From assembly GCA_015680685.1 (NCBI GenBank), contig MNCI01033307.1, positions 233,593-297,592 of the forward strand: a DNA stretch of 64,000 nucleotides, given 5' to 3'. The notes under the pieces are model-generated. The model was not told where the DNA came from. It was given only the letters and a program-made list of their open reading frames with translations, and made no database searches. The DNA is from Gnetum montanum. Its lineage: Eukaryota > Streptophyta > Gnetopsida > Gnetales > Gnetaceae. Of this stretch, positions 9,636 through 21,319 are shown piece after piece; position 1 is the first letter of the stretch; each line of letters starts with the position of its first letter. The translations under genes and the position numbers were made by a program.

Positions 9636-11526
9636 TGTACTGACCTAAATCATCGATGTAAGGCTGGAAGGGAAAATAGACACCGAAAGATTGTTGGGCA
9701 GGCATAGCTAACCCTGCCTTTGCTTGAGGGCAAGCTGAAAAAGAGTATGAAGGTAGAGTGCCTTGGATGGTTTGCATGCAAATCAACCAAGAACTTCCCC
9801 GAGCGTAAGCTACAGTTAGTGTTGGGGTTATTGTAAAAGGTGTAAATGGAATGTAAACAGAATGCAAAAAGTGACATGAAATGTAAACAGAGCGCAGAGC
9901 ATAAATAGAGACTAAATTGTAAACAAAGCGTAAACAAAGCTATATTGTAAATAAAGCGTAAACAGAGTAAACAATATAAATGAAAGGCAATAGTGATAGT
10001 GTATTTTATTGTTTAACAAGAGTGTGCACCAGTCAAAGCGTAGTTGCATGTGTGATAGCAAGTCAAGTGCTAAGCCCTGGAGTGATGTGGTGATGTGTTT
10101 GCGGGTGCTTGGATGCTAGGAGTCTCATGTGCCTGAGCGTCCAAGGTTCAAAGTTACTCTTTCTTTAAAATTTTTGACCTTGTTTAAGTGAATCGATAGG
10201 GTATTTATAGGGTTTGGCTAGGCTTGGGCATAGAATCCGTGGATGGAATCGACGACCGAGAGATGAGAGGAAACAGGATCGTGTGACACATGTCCGGTAG
10301 ACAGCTGTGTGTGAGTTGGTTGTGTGTAGGCAGGCTACGTTCTTGACTAGGTACATTGCATTTTATAGCTCAAGCTTGACAAGCTCATAGATGGTGAGGC
10401 TTACAATGAAAATTTATAATGACTTCCAAGAGGGATTGACTCCAGCTCGCTTGAAACTTCATGGTCCTTTGAATTGACTGCTGTAGGATGTTGATTTGAG
10501 TGGTTCTGTGGCTATTCGAGGCATCTCTACTTCACTAGGGCTCCCAGCGTGAGTTGATTTGGTTTTGGCATGTCCTTAGTGTGTGTTTGGAGTGCTTTTT
10601 TTGGGCATGAATAGTGTTCACGCTAGTGAATAGTGGTCACACTGGTGAATAGTGTTCACACTAGACTCACGTTGCCAGCGTGCATGACAAAAAATGATGC
10701 ATTTTTTGTCAAAATTCGACCTTTAAGACTTGTTTTTGAAGTGTAACTACTTCCTGACCTTGAGGAAATCTTGCATGTTTAATTTGAGCCAGTCTATGCT
10801 TGGATTTAAGCAACATTTGGTAGCTCACGCTAGGTTCACGCTGTCAGTGTGACCTCAGCGTGACCTGGATGTGAGCAAGCTGGGATGGTACATTTCATGC
10901 CAAATCTTGATCTTTGAGACCTTTTTCTCAAGTGTAACTGCTGCTTGCCCTTGGGGATGACCTGGATGTTTAATTTGAACTTGTTTGTGCCCTAATCTAG
11001 GTCATTTTGGCAACTCACGTTGGGCTTACACTGTCAGCATGAGCTAGGCATGACTCTAGCGTGAGTGCTGAAAATGGTGTATTCTCAAGCCCGAAATCAG
11101 AATTCTGAGGGCTAGGACTTGGAGCAATCATTAGTGGACCTCAAGGGGGCCTTGTACCCTTGAATTTAGGCCATTTAACACTATTTTGAGGTTTTTTGAG
11201 TTGCTCACGCTGGACTCATGTTGCCAGCATGACCTGGGTGTGACCTCAACGTGAGTAGCAAGATTTGTGTGATTTGGACTTGAAATCTTGGATTTTGAAT
11301 GCTGAAACTTGGAGCGGTCATCAGTGGGCCCTAAGGATAGGTTGCACTCTCAAATTGGACCATATTTAACTTGATCTTGAGGTTTTTGGAGTTGCTCACA
11401 CTGAGGGCAAGCTAGCTTGGCCAGCCAAGTGTGAGTTTAATGCCTTAGTCAAATTTTGCCTTAATGCCAAAAAGGGCTTGAGTCATTCTCGTTTCAAAGT
11501 GCTGGGCTAAAATTAGTAGTGTTTCA
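9636..11526 (-). repeat. 5' LTR of element F
   Basis: This 1891-bp partner of 1804-3813 has a TATA box at 10201-10210 (reverse complement CTATAAATAC). It carries three minisatellite units at 10619-10674 against seven in the other LTR. Scattered transitions, mostly CG to TG/CA, separate the two LTRs, so the insertion is not recent. Confidence 0.9.
10619..10674. repeat. 19-bp minisatellite, 3 units, in F LTR
   Basis: Three units of the same GAATAGTG(T/G)TCAC(A/G)CT.GT repeat found seven times at 2797-2929. Confidence 0.88.
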
Positions 11527-11531
11527 AATGG

Positions 11532-13300
11532 CTCTTAAGTGAACAAGAGCAATGAGTAGGCATAAGTGGTAGGGACCCATCCATGTATAGACTAGTAATG
11601 ATTCACCTAAATGAGGTGGCCCGAATAATCAATTTGATGGGTGGAGGTGGATCGATTTTATCAACCCAAGTATCAAAGAGGTCACAGTATCTCTCACAGA
11701 ATAATAGTAAATCTAAGAACTCTCTAGGAACACTGAAACCTTCTTAGTGCACTTAGAGGAGGGTGAGGGAACAATAGTTTTGATGATGTAGAACCAGGGG
11801 CAGGAGACTACAACAAAAGTGGTCGCTGATTGTATTGCCGAAACACTCAATGCACCTACAACATCTACATTAGACTTCATTGCAATCAAAGATGTGCAGG
11901 TGTCCATAGGAGCCACAAGTGGCAGAATAAACATAGCGTGGCATGCAGAACTATTAGACTAACTGGTGGGAACTAGGTAATTGCTTTCAGATATCTTTAA
12001 CCTTCTGGATAGTATTATTGCAACTCAGTCAGAGCTACTTGAGGCAAGGGACAAGAATATCATATTGGAGGGGCAACTGGAAACATCCAAGGAGTTGAAT
12101 AAACACTTTGTTATAGAAGTTGCTGAATTAAAAGCCTAGATTGCTAACCCTGTATTCCTTAACCTGGCACTAACAAAAGATGAAGCTATGGAATAGCTTT
12201 ACACTAGACTAAAAGGGGTTGAGGATGTAATGGAGATAACAGTGTTCTACCAATCCTTTGCAGAGGCTACATAGCACAAAATTCAGAAGGACTTGGATTA
12301 TACCCACAAGGAAAATATGCAATTGACCATAGAGAACCATCACCTATGAAATGTTGATGTACATAAGCAACAATTAACAAATTTCATCCATCAATAGTAG
12401 GAGCAACTAGCTAGAGCAAACACAGAATTGAGAAGATTAGTAGTAGAAAATAGATATCTCTCATTGGAGGAGGTCCATGCCGTTCACCAAATTACTACAA
12501 TTGAGGTAGCCACCTAGAAATCAGAGGCACCTAAATTTGAGAGAGTCAAGAACCATTATAGAGAACAAGTCAATCTACAAAAGGAAGTGAATAAAAAATA
12601 CATTTAGTTGGTGAAGGTGAAAGTGAATGAAACCCTCCAACAACTCCAATAGATAAAAGCACTATGGCAAGCCATTGTTGATGGGATAGACACCTATAAC
12701 AAAGAAGAAATCCACATGAAGGAGCTGTAGATTGAGGAGATGATAGAATATATGGAGCTTGCCAATCTCCATTATGCAAATCTGACTATGTTGATTGTTG
12801 GATGATTGAAGTCTAAACTTGAGAAGCAAGTGGCCAACTTGTACCTATTGTATGAGGTAGAGTTCAGGCATCACAAGGACACCAAGCAAAATCTTGCAAT
12901 GGAAAATGCTAAACTTGATGTTCTCAAGGCACGATTCACTAATCAACAATCAACTACCAAGAACTTGGCCAAGAGGATGAAGGACTACCAAGAGCTACAG
13001 GATGTAGTATAGGCATTCAATATTAAATAAAAATATTTCACTATCGAGTTTATCATTGTGAAGGAGATGTTCCCAATAATGCCCTATCCATGCAATATCC
13101 CCATTCCATCCCACATTCATGATGCTACATGGACTATGAGTGATCCTCGGAGCAAGGAGTAGAAGATGAAGGCATTACTAAATGCCTTTCGCCTTCCAGT
13201 AGAGGTTAGAACTATAGCACAATAGCCATAGGCACCTTAGCTACCACACGTGATTGAAGCCTGCGAAGGCCCTTCAAAACCTCAAAAACCTCCACCACCT
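11532..13300 (+). pseudogene. Athila-like ORF3, coiled-coil C-terminal half (copy A, broken)
   Basis: This continues ORF3 after the F insertion; homology to B resumes at once (MIHLNEVARIINLMGGG, matching B near 20190). From about 12000 a single frame reads as a long heptad-rich, Glu/Lys/Gln/Leu-rich coiled coil, for example ARDKNIILEGQLETSKELN and LKSKLEKQVANLYLLYEVEF. It ends in a conserved tail PYPCNIPIPSHIHDATW and MKALLNAFRL followed by a Pro/His-rich end. About 14 of 17 stops I counted here are TAG, often where Gln would fit. The longest clean stretch is 12806-13012. Predicted role: a structural or RNA/particle-associated element protein; no enzyme motif seen. Confidence 0.7.
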
Positions 13301-13537
13301 AGGACTATCTGACCTTCTTCATTGTCTTCATGCCATTAGAGGATGTGTTGTTAAATTTTTGTGTAGTCATGCCATGGTGTTCAAATTTTATCATGAACAC
13401 CATAATTTTTGTAATTTGTTAATTTGTACACTCAAGCACTCAATTTTATCAAGTTAATTTGTTTTGTTAAGAGTCGATCAATAATTTCATATCTTCTAAA
13501 TTTTGTAAGGGAAGTTGAGGATGAGTTTTCATTTAGT

Positions 13538-13547
13538 TGTGGGGGTA
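13538..13547 (+). promoter_or_regulatory. Polypurine tract of element A
   Basis: GTGGGGGTA ends directly at the LTR start TGATGA. The counterparts in B and in the minus element at the window end read ATCATGGGGGCA and AGTCATGGGGGTA. Confidence 0.75.
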
Positions 13548-14486
13548 TGATGAAGCATTAAAGTGTTGCATTGATAGGCCCCACATTGATGTGGCCTCAT
13601 CGATGGACCCCCATTGATGTAGCCTTGTCAATGGGCCCCCGTCAATGGTGCCCTTTTTACCTGGTGTTGCCCTGTTGATGCAATACTGTAGCAAAAAAAT
13701 ATCAATACAAGATCCCAGCTATGTTTATGGGCATTCAAGTCATAGTGGAAGGAGAGCTCTTACAATTTTTTCATTTGAAAGTTAGAATATTTTCCTAAGT
13801 GCCCCTAGCAGGAGTCATTGAGTGTATGGATCTTTATTCGAGCACTATTGTACTTGAACCGCACTAGTGTGTATGATAATAAAGATGAGCTTCTTGATAA
13901 ATCTTGCAGCATTTGGATAGTTTAAATGTTTTATTCTTAAATTTAATGTTTTTAGTTATTTGTTCAATGTTTCTGAGTAATTAAGCTCATTAAGTGATTA
14001 AGTAAGATAAGCTAAATAGACTAAATACATAAATACAACCGCTTCAAGCATAAACACGTATTTCCTTGCTAATCCTAGTAGTGTTATTGCTTGGTGCACC
14101 CAGTAGCATAGCGCTTGGTAACCTAGTAGTGGATATGGGGGTTCAGGACATGTACAAAAAGTGGGACCAGATGCTTATGTTAGGACTAGTTAGAGATTAG
14201 TTAGTTAGTTAAATTAGATTAGTTATTAAATTACTTCATCTCTCTACTTTAAGCACCAAAGAACATGGAATACAAAACAATAAAAATCATATGCCTCGAT
14301 TACACTTAACCATATCATATGCATCACAAGTGTAATTGGGAAGACAATGAATGGACTTAGGGCAAGGTTCACTTCCTAGAAGACTAGTGTATCAGAAACT
14401 ATAGAGTCCACGGAATTCGACTAAATCACACATGAACACTTTGTGATTTGTATGGTTAGGTGTAGGGGTACCTTGACTACTCATCA
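13548..14486 (+). repeat. 3' LTR of element A
   Basis: This 939-bp LTR starts TGATGAAG and ends CTCATCA. U3 begins with several GGCC(T/C)CATCGATG-type units (about 13574-13680), then a decayed TATA region near 13720, then R-U5 with AATAAAGATG (13879-13888). The last ~50 bp (GGTTAGGTGTAGGGGTACCTTG...) are conserved in all six family LTRs here. CpG sites kept in the LTR at 48384 are mostly TG/CA here, so this is an older copy. Confidence 0.88.
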
Positions 14487-16919
14487 GAAAATTATTACTG
14501 CCTTACCACAATTATTGATTAAACTACCTCCAACCAGCTATAAAATGCACTTAACAAACATAAAAATTAGACACATAAAATTGTTGAAATTTTTTTACTG
14601 ATATATTTTGGTTCTTCCATTTCCATGTTGCTTATAATTAGTAATTAGTCTTAAAATTTTATTAGGCCTATAATTTTTTGAATCTATTCGATGATATAAA
14701 TGTATATGCTATTGTTAATCATGGCCTCATGCCTAGCATGGGCGATGTAAACATCAACAATATTGAAGTGGTAACTCCCATGAAAGAAGCAGGTGGTGGC
14801 CCTGGAGGAAGACGAGGCTACTGTAATCTTTCATGCCTTGGTGAGATTGAATATTTAAAACTAGAGGAAGCAACTGGTCATTAGGTGCTAGCCCAACCTT
14901 AGAATTATTCCCTGGCATTTTCACATGTTGAGAATGCTATGGAATCTCCTGTAGCTATGGGAACATTTATGAGTTATGATTTAATTGTTGATGTAGTGAT
15001 AGTAGTTGACTTCCCAATGAATTATTTTGTAATGGCTAATGGATTTCTAAGGCTGCTACTTGAGATTGCATAGACTACTGAAGATGTGGGAGTTATTGAC
15101 TTTGATGTTGAATTTTGTGCAATGGCATAAAGGAAGGAGCTACTTGACCTTGAGACAGAAATGGTGGCAAAATTTAGGGATGACCAGACTTAACAAAATC
15201 CATTTGTTGATGTCCCAGTTTAAACTAGATTTTTTGGAGAGGTAATGAGGCTATAGGTGTAGGTGGTGCTAGATGAAGATTAGGTCTTACTTGTTGAAGG
15301 GGAAGCGATGATGATGGTGATAATGATGGCCTTTGAGGCTATTGCTACCTCTGAGGAAAAGACATGTTGCTAGATGTGTTGGTAGATGGTGGCATATACT
15401 AAAATCCTAGGGGCTTAGTAGAAAAAGATGCGTTTACACTAGATGGTGCCTTACTAATATCAAACTTTGATGAAGTAAGATTGGTTACATCATTTACTGG
15501 TGTCACTACTTGGGTAGAATTAACAAAAGTTAATCCAATACTTGAGTTTCCCTAACCTATGCCTATCCCATCCATCAAAATGGGAATGGAGGTGTAGGTG
15601 GGATCCACGTTGACCATGGCAACCATGAGTAAATCATGGAGGTGTAGGATAGGGATCCACATCAACAAATACATAACCTTGGCTATGTTGGACTGAAACT
15701 CAACCTTGAAAATGGTTCCATGAAGGAGGTGATGATGCTATCAAGGGTTTGAGGGCCACACAAGCCCATCTAGGATATGCAAGCCCTTGGAGGAGGCTAC
15801 ACATGCCCCTTGCACTCACGCAACTCTACCATGTTGTGAGGAATGACCTTGTACTATTGGAATTTAAGGAAATTTTTAATGTAAACTATGAGATGTATAG
15901 CTTATACATCATAAATCTCATAGATCAGAGCTTGCAGAAGTTGCAAAATCCATGTATGCTAGCTTGAGGAGGTTTAAAGTGCTTCAAAAGCTACAAAATT
16001 TGATATCTTAGCCTTGTATGCTAAGCATTGCAATTTCATACATTTCACAACCTACAAAGATAATGTCCAAGATTTGGGTTTTAATTTCATATGCTAGGCA
16101 TGGAAATTTTGTATACTAGACAACATATAGAGGCAACTTATGAAGAGCAAAAAATTAGATAAAATTATTTGTATGTTGCATGTAGGTGTGCCAGGTGCAA
16201 TAGAATATTCTAGAAATTTGTTAGCAATCATGAAAGAATTAACAACAACAAATGAAGAACCCAAGGCATATTTAAACAAAGATTTATTTTATTCTAAGGA
16301 CTTTTCACAAATTGGTGAGCAAAGCTCAAAGGGCAGATTGTGTAGCATTCGTATGGATAGATCTGACTGCAGAACACATCCTATTGGTTGTACCAAGTTC
16401 CAAGCATTTTTCCTTAAGCTCTTAAGCTCTTAAGCATTAAAATTCCCAAAACTTGTATTCTTTAAACTTTGGTTACATGAATTTTTTATCATTTTAATAC
16501 AAGTTTACAATTTCATTTGTTTGCACATTCTATTTTACATTTCTCTACACTCAAATCTACATGTTAACTATCCTTTCATATGCTTTACATGTTTATTACA
16601 CACATTGATAAGAAATTTATAAGTCCTTCAGTAATCAACAAGACTATCTGAGGCAATTAACATCCTCTTTGTGAGGCCTATGGATTTGAAGTTAAAACTA
16701 TTTCATGCTAAAATTTCTTGCATCTCCAACATTGAATTTTTTAGACACTATAAGAATAGAGGAAATTAAGACTACTAAACCTGAAAAATCACACACCAAA
16801 AAAAAATATTTCTTCATGATAATGAAAGAAGTTGAATGGTCTTTGAAATAAAGAATACATTTTTGAACCTGTAAGACCTAGTCATGACTTTCCCTACTCA
16901 TAGAGATGTGCTACTTCAA
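14487..16919 (+). other. Unassigned region with a decayed reading frame
   Basis: Between the A LTR and the D protease. One plus-strand frame from about 14678 stays open in long pieces separated by stops (mainly TAG). It reads acidic and valine/methionine-rich (AMGTFMSYDLIVDVVIVVDF, ELLDLETEMVAKFRDD), suggesting an old protein of several hundred residues. A second short frame lies at 16140-16433. Neither matches a family I recognise; position would suit the gag or a preceding ORF of D. Confidence 0.35.
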
Positions 16920-17294
16920 ATGTTGACCTTTATTCCCATGACTGGAAACATGCCTACTAGCAAAGAATCCATTCACTTTGTTATTAAAGAAAACTTCACT
17001 TAGAGAAGATAAGCATGAAACCATGCTCACCTTTACTAATAGTGAAGTAAACACTGATCCATGAAATGAAGAACTACTATATGCTCCTCCTCTCATTACC
17101 ATATGTGTCGGAAAGTATAAGGTTCATCATGTTTATATAGATGATGGGTGGTAACGAATGTAATACCATTTACCATCATTGAGCAATTAGGCCTAATTGA
17201 AAACATATAGGAAATCTCTACCTTTGCACTTAAGTCATTCAATGAATCATAGGTAGTCATACAAGGCTCTATCTTGTTAGACTTTGTAGCTAGG
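16920..17294 (+). pseudogene. Protease of element D, first part
   Basis: Short blocks resemble the start of a Tat-type protease: DLTFIPMTG, then KVHHVYIDDG around the active site (near 17130), then LSC-TL ending at the B insertion. Frames shift more than once. The matching block in F is RVHVDDGAATNIV. The rest of the protease resumes at 29479. Confidence 0.55.
17290..17294. repeat. Target-site duplication of element B (CTAGG)
   Basis: CTAGG before the left LTR is repeated exactly at 29474-29478 after the right LTR, defining B and showing it inserted into the D protease gene. Confidence 0.92.
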
Positions 17295-18207
17295 TGATGA
17301 ATAACAAGGTACCCCTATGCTCAACCATATGAATCACAAAGTGTTCACGTGCGATCTAGTCAAATTCCACCGACTCTATAGTTTTTCAGTGCACTAGTTC
17401 TCTAGGAAATAAATTAGGCATTGAGGACATTCATTGTCTTCCCAACTACACTTGTGAAGCTCAGGGGTATGGTTTAAGTGTAATTGAGACACATGATTTT
17501 TATCATTTTATATTTTATGGCTTTGATGTTTGAAATAAACAAGATAGAGAATAAAGTAATTTAATATCTACTTTAATCTAAAGGACTAACTATTGTTCAG
17601 CTAGTCCTAACATCAATATACGGTCCCACTTACCGTACACATCCTGAACACATATAACATTGTTGGGTTACTAAGTGTTAAGTGCTGCTAGGATTACCAA
17701 ATGCCATATGCATACTTGAAGTGGTCGTACTTATGTGTTTACTTAATCACTATTTAACTTATCTTGTTTAATTACTTAATTAACTTAATTACTGAAATAC
17801 ATTGAATAAATAACTAAAAACATTAAATGCATGAATAAAACATTAAAGCTATCCAAAATGCTACAAGTTTTATCAAAAATTTCATCTTTATTATGGCACA
17901 CACTATCGTGCTTAGGTACAACAGTGCTCAAATAAAGGTCCACATACTCAATGACACCTACTATGGAAACTTAGGAAAAATATTCTAACTTTCAAATGTA
18001 ACAACTACAAGAGCTTCACTACAGCTATGATAAGATTATGCCTAAACATGATGGATTTCCATATATTTATAGGCAAGAATAGGCCTTGCGTCGATGAGGC
18101 CATGTTAATGCATCAAATGATGCATTGACGAGGCCTAGTCAATGTGGCCCAATCAACAGGGCCTAGTCAACGAGGCATCATCAATGTGGCCAATTTGTGA
18201 CTCATCA
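17295..18207 (-). repeat. 3' LTR of element B
   Basis: 913 bp. On the minus strand it starts TGATGAGTCAC. U3 carries about eight GGCC/GACTAGGCC(T/C).(A/G)TC(G/A)A(T/C)G-type units (about 18080-18200), then CCTATAAATATATGG (near 18060-18074) and AATAAAGATG (near 17890). It ends in the conserved GGGGTACCTTG block beside the D protease. Confidence 0.92.
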
Positions 18208-18220
18208 TGCCCCCATGATT
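18208..18220 (-). promoter_or_regulatory. Polypurine tract of element B
   Basis: Minus strand ATCATGGGGGCA directly before the LTR start TGATGAG. Confidence 0.75.
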
Positions 18221-18426
18221 AAATGAAAACTTGTCCTCAAGTTCTTTACAAAATTGGGAAGGTATGGGATTATTGACTAGCACATCACACAACAAAACTA
18301 ACATGACAAAATTAAGTGCTTAGTTGTACGAATCAACAAAATTTCAAATTGTGGTGTTCATGACACAAAATTGAACACCACATAAAAATTAGGCAACATG
18401 TCCTCTAATGGCATGAAGATAATTTA

Positions 18427-21319
18427 AAATATCACATGGTTCCAAGTAATGGAGGCTCTCTTTGATGGACCTTCTCTAGCTTCGGACGCATGTGGCAGTT
18501 GAGGTTGTTGTGGCTGCCCTACTGCTGTTGCAACTTTTGGTGAAAGATGAAAAGCATCCAACAATGCTTTCATCTTCTCCTCCTTACTCATGGGATCATG
18601 CATGATCCACATAGCTTCATCAATGTGGGCTAGAATGTGCACATTCCAAAGATAGGGAATTGCTGGGAATAACTTAGCATTGATGAACAAGGCAATGAAT
18701 TTTTTACACTCAATGTTGAATGCCCTGATTGCATTTTGCAGCTCCTAGTAATCATTCATTCTCTTGGCTAGGTTATCAATAGTTAATCATTGATTAGTGA
18801 ATTTTTCCTTAAGAACTTCAAGTTCATCATTTATTGTCACAAGCTTTTTCTTAATGTCCTTGACGATAAATGATGAACTTGAACTTCTTAAGGAAAAATG
18901 ATGAGAAAGGTTGAACTTGACCTCATACAACAAGTACAAGCTAATCACCTACTTTTCAAGTTCTAACCATGGTTGTTTGGCAATCAGAATTGTTAGATTT
19001 ACATATTAGAGATTGGTCAATCCCATATATTCTCTCATCTCTTCAATTTGCAACTCCTTCATGTGGATATCCACATTGTTGTATGCATCTATTCCATCAA
19101 TGATAGGCTACCACACTTCTCTTCCTTGCTAGTGGGCCTCATTTCCTTTTTCCTTAGACAATTGGACATTCTTCTCATTCACCTCCTTCTGTAGGCCAAC
19201 CTGATCTCTATAGTGATTCTATACTCTCTCAAATTTGAGAGCCTCATTTTTCTAGGTGGCAATTTTAATGGTAAATTTCTAATGTAAGGCATGAACTTCC
19301 TTCATTGAGAGATTGCAATTCTCTACTATCAATTTTTACAATTTTGTATTCACTCTAGCTAGATACTCCTACTGTTGATGGATGAATTCTTGCATCTATT
19401 ATTTTTATGCATCAACATTCCACAGGCAATGGTTTTCCGTGGTCAATGTTTCATTTTCTTGATGCATCTGAACCAAGTCCTTTTGAACTGAATAGGTCTT
19501 TACCTTGGCTATGGACTAGTTAAAGATAAACATATCCATTCCCTTCTTAAATTTTTTTAATCATTCCTAAAGCTACTTAAAAGCTTCATCTCTTGTTATT
19601 GCAAGGTTGAGGAGTGCAAGGTCAGCAAAGTGAGCATGCAATTTAGCAACGTCCATGGCCAAGCATTGGTTTTGTGCATGAGTCATTTCAAGTTGCCCTT
19701 CTAGGATGATACATTTTCCTTTTTCTTTAAAAAACTTTGATTGGATTGTTGTAATGTTATTAGGAAAATCAAAAATGTTCAGAAGTGGTTGCCCCATCCC
19801 TACCAGTCAATCCAGCAACTCTTTGTCCTAGGCTACACTCAATCTTCCACTAAAGGTTCCTATAGATGCTTGCACATCTATAAGTGTAGAAACATCTGGT
19901 ACAGATGCCACAAGTATGTTTAATGGCTTAGAAATTTAATTAACAACCACTTCTATAGTTGTCTCCTACCCTTGGTGCTGCATCACTAGTATAGTTGCCC
20001 CATCACCTTCTTCCAAGAGCACCAAAAAGAAGGAGGCATTCCTAGAGATTTTTGTGAATATATGATATTGAGAAAGAGACATTGTCACCTTTCTAGCACT
20101 AGGATTCAATCTCATAATTAGCTACATTTTTTGGGCCAAAAATGTTGGTCCACCTCCCTCCATCTAACTAATTATTTCAGCCACTTCATTAAGGTGAATC
20201 ATCATAGGTTGACACATAGATGGATCTCCACCACTCACTCCTACTTACTGCTCTTGCTATTATAAGAACTGTTCATGGATTTTACATAGGCACTCGATGG
20301 CAGCAAAAGCTTCTAGTATTGTTTCCTGAGTAGATGGTTGAGGTGGTCATTGCTACTCCTCTTCTTTAGACATAACAATCATCTTATCCTTCATCATTTC
20401 AGACCAAGAGGCAATGGAAGTATGCTTGATTATGTCATTTTTGTAGTAGACTATCCTTGCCCTTTTTCAAAGTTTTCTGATAAGGCATGGAAAGGGCAAA
20501 GTTTTCCTTCCACGTTCATTCTCTTTAAAACATTTTTCTATCTCTAAATAAATTAATTATGGAAGGTTTATTGGAAATTTCCTACTTAGAGTGGTGCATG
20601 CTTGGGTAGAAAAGGTAGTAATCTTACTAGGCCTTATCATTAGATTAAGGTGATAAGCCATTGTCTTAAAGTATACGCACTCCACCGATGTGAGCGCGCC
20701 AAACTCCTTGCAGTCAACCCTATAACACTAATGAGTCCACTTCTTTTTTGCCTCTAGATCAACTTGTGTAGATGATTCTGCTAGTTGTGTTTCAAAATTA
20801 GGCAACACAAGAGCCTATAATGGATTTAGCTGAGTAGAACACTTGAATGTCCTTGATTTTCATAGTGGAACATGCGCTTCTATTGTTCCAAAAGAGGTAT
20901 GTCTCTTCCATATACCACTTCCCACTAGAAGTGATGATTGGCCACATGGAATAGGTTTGTAACTATGTCTTTACCTCTACTAGAGGATGCTCTAAGAATG
21001 GCCTGAAGTTCAATTCTTGGAAAACTAAGCATTGGACATCATAGGGCGTAATTATGTCAAGGTAGGCTGGTGTCAGTGTGACTTCAAGTCTCGATACAAG
21101 CCTTGGTGCCTCCCCTTGCTGTGATTGTCCTATTACAACCTCTTCCTTGAAAATTTGTTGAACCTATTCCACTTCGGGCTCCTCTCGAAGAGGTCCCATT
21201 GCATGGGCTTCTTTTGCCTATTCCTAGGCTTGTTCTTGCTAGCCCCTTCTAGCTCTAGGTAGTTTCTCCCTTTGTTGAGATGCTCCTCCCTCCTATGATC
21301 ATTTCAGTCTTTGTGCCAT
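18427..21319 (-). pseudogene. Athila-like ORF3 (copy B), uninterrupted by insertions
   Basis: The ATG at 21319 follows the predicted acceptor TTATAG. The frame spans about 960 codons, broken by stops but not by another element. Order: a basic Gln/Arg-rich N-terminus; a globular domain with RPFLEHPLVEVK, MWPIITSSGKWYMEETYLFW and KTMAYHLNLMIRPSKITTF; LPFPCLIRKL at its end (about residue 330); then a long coiled coil (about 20050-18700; EGQLEMTHAQNQCLAMDVAKL is part of it). The C-terminal tail carries YLWNVHILAHIDEAMWIM and a Pro/Gln-rich end. No transmembrane segment, signal peptide or catalytic motif seen. It sits in the env-like position of Athila elements. This is the best copy for reconstructing domain order by alignment. 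Confidence 0.72.

Larger units (their letters stand above)
1804..11526 (-). mobile_element. Non-autonomous Tat-like LTR retrotransposon F (gag-protease only)
   Basis: F is a complete 9.7-kb LTR element inserted in ORF3 of A. Long direct repeats at 1804-3813 and 9636-11526 begin TG and end CA on either strand and are flanked by perfect AATGG duplications. Orientation is minus: the LTR has CCTATAAATACC on that strand, a purine tract lies next to the left LTR, a TGGCGC primer site lies next to the right LTR, and gag and protease read on the minus strand. From about 5660 to 3828 there is no coding sequence, so RT, RNase H and integrase are absent. This matches the TR-GAG class of non-autonomous plant elements. 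Its LTR start (TGAAACACC) and purine tract match element D, a likely autonomous relative. Confidence 0.88.
1..14486 (+). mobile_element. Athila-like Ty3/gypsy element A, 3' portion
   Basis: This is the 3' part of an LTR retrotransposon whose gag-pol would lie before position 1. In order it holds an internal promoter block, a leader intron, ORF3, a purine tract and the 3' LTR. ORF3 is split by element F (1804-11526). The same order occurs in B (reverse strand) and C, which also carry the pol genes, and this identifies A as the same family. The five bases after the LTR (14487-14491, GAAAA) should be the target duplication, but its partner is outside the window. The Athila assignment rests on the pol and primer-site features of B and C. 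Confidence 0.8.

Noticed and set aside
12100-13240. Alternative genetic code with TAG read as glutamine
   Set aside because: TGA and TAA stops and frameshifts also occur, all genes are plant retrotransposons, and CHG/CpG deamination explains TAG excess more simply.
17295-18207. Reading the Athila-like LTRs in the opposite orientation, which would make ORF3 antisense
   Set aside because: TATA box, AATAAAG signal, purine tract and tRNA-Asp primer site all agree with the orientation given, in which gag-pol and ORF3 are sense.
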